Shown here: one piece after another, positions 14,047-15,597 of the stretch
How positions within the stretch are numbered: the first letter of the stretch is position 1
Layout of the letters: every line of letters starts with the position of its first letter
Origin: Prosthecobacter debontii
Lineage (GTDB): Bacteria; Verrucomicrobiota; Verrucomicrobiia; Verrucomicrobiales; Akkermansiaceae
Reading direction: 5' to 3'
Length of the DNA stretch: 15,597 nucleotides
Assembly (NCBI GenBank): GCA_945885485.1
Contig: CAMCYT010000038.1
Location: 1-15,597 of the forward strand
Position numbers and translations under genes: made by a program
The notes under the pieces: generated by a model
What the model saw: only the letters and a program-made list of their open reading frames with translations
Database searches by the model: none
What the model was told of the DNA's origin: nothing

Positions 14047-14334
14047 TTAAGCAACGCGGTTGAATTGATTCAGGTAAACTGCGTCGTTAAGAGCGAGTTT
14101 CTCTTGAATCTTCGTGATGCAATCTGGGCTGCCAGAAATCGTGTAGGTCACGTAATGCGCGCCGTTAATTTTGCGTGGAGTGTAGGCGAAATCTTTGCGG
14201 CCCATGTTGTTGATTTTTTCAACCTTGGCGCCAGCGGACTCGATATCTTTCGAAATCGCGTTCACGAGTTCGTCCATGCTACCTTCTTGGTTCTTTGTCG
14301 TCAGGGCGATCAGGCCTTCGTATTTACGGCTCAT
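14047..14334 (-). CDS. rpsF: 30S ribosomal protein bS6
   Basis: A 95-residue bS6, a component of the small-subunit platform that pairs with bS18. It begins MSRKYEGLIALTTKNQE, with the family's KDFAYTPRKINGAHYVTY in the middle. The ORF extends 44 codons further upstream, but that part lies inside pth and is unlike bS6, so ATG 14334 is the start. The first 11 nt overlap the 3' end of pth, which suggests translational coupling. No long acidic Glu tail of the E. coli kind is present. Confidence 0.96.
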   Translation of the reverse strand: MSRKYEGLIALTTKNQEGSMDELVNAISKDIESAGAKVEKINNMGRKDFAYTPRKINGAHYVTYTISGSPDCITKIQEKLALNDAVYLNQFNRVA

Positions 14335-14935
14335 CTTGTGTGTGTTCGTTGGTTTGATTTTGTGGTGGTTTGACCCGTGGAGTATTAAAACGGTTCGAGG
14401 CCAAGGCGATGCCTTGGGAGCGCGAAAACTGCACGGCTTCGCGCGCTGTGGCAAGCATGTTTTCAAGGTCTTCTCGTTCTTCTGGTGCGAATTTCCCTAA
14501 AACATGCCCCGTCATCCCACCCGGACGCGATGCGCCGATTCCGAGTTTCAGCCGCGGAAACCCATCTCCGCCCACATGCTCAATGATGGATTTGATCCCG
14601 TTATGCCCTCCTGCCGAGCCTTTTTCCCGAAATCTCAAGTGTCCTAAAGGTAATGCCACATCGTCATAAACCACCAAAATACGATCCATTTCCCATTTAT
14701 AAAACGCCATCAACTGCCGCACCGAGCGACCGCTTAGATTCATAAATGTCTGAGGTTTCATCAATATCGTCCCATCCCCCAGCTTGGCGATGTGCGACTG
14801 AAATTTTGGCTCCGATTTAAAAACCACCCCCTCAGCCAACGCGATCTGGTCCAACAACATGAACCCGACGTTGTGCCGAGTTTCCTCATATTGCCTTCCC
14901 GGATTACCCAATCCGATGATCAACGAAATTCCCAT
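14324..14935 (-). CDS. pth: Peptidyl-tRNA hydrolase
   Basis: A 203-residue bacterial Pth that frees tRNA from stalled peptidyl-tRNA. GLGNPGRQYEETRHNVGF contains catalytic His21. Asn66 is in PQTFMNLSGRSV, Asp91 in VVYDDVALPLG, and Asn112 in GSAGGHNGIKSI. The FPRLKLGIG motif follows at 126-134. The core ends near residue 185, and a polar tail (about 186-203, rich in Pro, Gln and Asn) extends over the rpsF start. The tail may exist only because of the overlap. The rplY-pth-rpsF order is common. A terminator lies between rplY and pth. Confidence 0.97.
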   Translation of the reverse strand: MGISLIIGLGNPGRQYEETRHNVGFMLLDQIALAEGVVFKSEPKFQSHIAKLGDGTILMKPQTFMNLSGRSVRQLMAFYKWEMDRILVVYDDVALPLGHLRFREKGSAGGHNGIKSIIEHVGGDGFPRLKLGIGASRPGGMTGHVLGKFAPEEREDLENMLATAREAVQFSRSQGIALASNRFNTPRVKPPQNQTNEHTQDEP

Positions 14936-14983
14936 ATCTCAAAACACCTTATTGAGGAACTCCCCGCAAACCTATTTGATAAC

Positions 14984-15017
14984 AAAAAAAGCGCCCGAAG
15001 AAATCTTCGAGCGCTTT
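14984..15017 (-). terminator. Rho-independent terminator after rplY
   Basis: The stem pairs 14988-14994 with 15011-15017 and 14996-15000 with 15005-15009 around an AAAT loop, with one internal mismatch. On the minus strand it ends in seven T residues (14984-14990), 19 nt after the rplY stop. Only about 50 nt remain before pth, so pth-rpsF-ssb must use a compact promoter there or partial read-through. Confidence 0.88.
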
Positions 15018-15035
15018 AGAGAGAGTTATTGAAAC

Positions 15036-15597
15036 TTATTTCTTCGCAGGAGCTGCAGCAGGTGCGGCTTTCGCAGCAGGTGCGGGCGCCACTGCAGCCT
15101 CTTCAGCCACCAAAGCGGCTGGTTTGCCAATGTGAGCGACCACTACTTCAGCTGCGTGAGTCGCTTTGACACCGGCTGGAAGTTTCAGTTCACCAATGTG
15201 AAGGGACTCACCCAAATCAAGTGCGGTGACATCCACTTCGATCGTGTCAGGCAATGCGCCTGGCAAACAAATGATCTCAAGGGTGTGTAAGTATTGCTCA
15301 ATAACACCGCCACCTTTGACACCTTTAGCTTCACCGTTAAGGTGCACCGGAATGTTCGCGGTGATCTCGGTTTTGTCATCCACAGCGAGGAAATCCACGT
15401 GAAGCGCGCGACCGGTCAAAGGATCGTGCTGGATGGTTTTGAGGAAAACGGAACGAGTACCTACACCTTCCACATCGAGGTTAATGAGAATGCTGTCCGA
15501 CAAACTGTGAGCCAGAAGCTCAGCGAAAGTCTTTGCGTCCACTTTCAAGTTGGCGTTCTCCACACCACGTCCGTAAACCACGGATGGAAGCCAGCCT
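15036..15597 (-). CDS. rplY: 50S ribosomal protein bL25/TL5/Ctc (5' end outside window)
   Basis: The C-terminal 187 codons of a long-form bL25, the 5S rRNA-binding protein of the large subunit. The reading frame stays open to the window edge (GWLPSVVYGRGVEN), which matches the usual LPAVxYG part of the N-terminal domain, so about 20-25 residues and the true start lie beyond 15597. Also visible are DPLTGRALHVDFLAV, the PVHLNGEAKGVKGGGVIEQ start of the C-terminal beta domain, and the LPDTIEVDVTALDLGESLHIGEL block. An Ala/Pro/Lys tail (about the last 25 residues) ends the protein. The long form with the TL5/Ctc C-terminal domain differs from the short E. coli L25. Confidence 0.96.
   Translation of the reverse strand, partial: GWLPSVVYGRGVENANLKVDAKTFAELLAHSLSDSILINLDVEGVGTRSVFLKTIQHDPLTGRALHVDFLAVDDKTEITANIPVHLNGEAKGVKGGGVIEQYLHTLEIICLPGALPDTIEVDVTALDLGESLHIGELKLPAGVKATHAAEVVVAHIGKPAALVAEEAAVAPAPAAKAAPAAAPAKK

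Noticed and set aside
14335..14466. 44-residue N-terminal extension of bS6
   Set aside because: It lies within pth in another frame and does not resemble bS6; the ATG at 14334 starts the conserved protein.

Overview
The window looks like chromosomal DNA from a member of the Verrucomicrobiota, probably Verrucomicrobiae and related to but distinct from Akkermansia. The main evidence is a five-gene cluster on the minus strand (about 803-8309) that I recognise, in identity and order, as the Amuc_1098 to Amuc_1102 pilus-like locus of Akkermansia muciniphila. Most starts lack a Shine-Dalgarno motif. Moderate base composition, mostly leading-strand housekeeping genes and intergenic ACCACRGA-type dispersed repeats also fit an environmental verrucomicrobium. 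No lineage-defining RNA gene is present, so the assignment rests on protein recognition alone.

Layout from left to right. 1-802: a small RRM RNA-binding protein with a Gly/Tyr/Lys repeat tail (minus strand), with one terminator behind it and another behind the pilus operon. 803-8309: the pilus operon, transcribed leftwards as Amuc_1102-like secreted protein, PilM-PilN fusion (Amuc_1101-like), Amuc_1100-like inner-membrane protein, Amuc_1099-like inner-membrane protein with an EF-hand-type loop, and a TPR-secretin (Amuc_1098-like). The order matches pilM-N-O-P-Q of classical type IV pilus alignment complexes, so I infer that the locus builds an envelope-spanning channel plus its inner-membrane platform. 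No ATPase, pilin or prepilin peptidase is in the window. 8310-8464: divergent control region.

8465-10078: aroD and aroE on the plus strand, two successive shikimate-pathway steps. They run head-on into leuB, and the two stop codons overlap by 4 nt. 10075-11454: leuB with a ptsH-type HPr gene 18 nt upstream on the minus strand. 11637-13190: menD, the menaquinone branch enzyme that uses isochorismate derived from the shikimate pathway's end product chorismate. Its flanks hold two different recognisable intergenic repeats. 13337-13530: a repeat-rich stretch with a possible small membrane peptide read directly after ssb. 13526-15597: ssb, rpsF, pth and the 3' part of rplY (bL25), a translation and replication block on the minus strand, with a terminator between rplY and pth.

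The most interesting item is the pilus-like operon, especially the Amuc_1100 homologue with its long Ala/Pro linker, the cis-fused PilM-PilN with a retained PilN-type INxxLVP motif, and the calcium-type loop in the PilP-position protein. Secondary items are the repeat mosaic around menD, the near absence of Shine-Dalgarno motifs, and a C-over-G strand bias that crosses the aro/leu/men genes regardless of gene direction.
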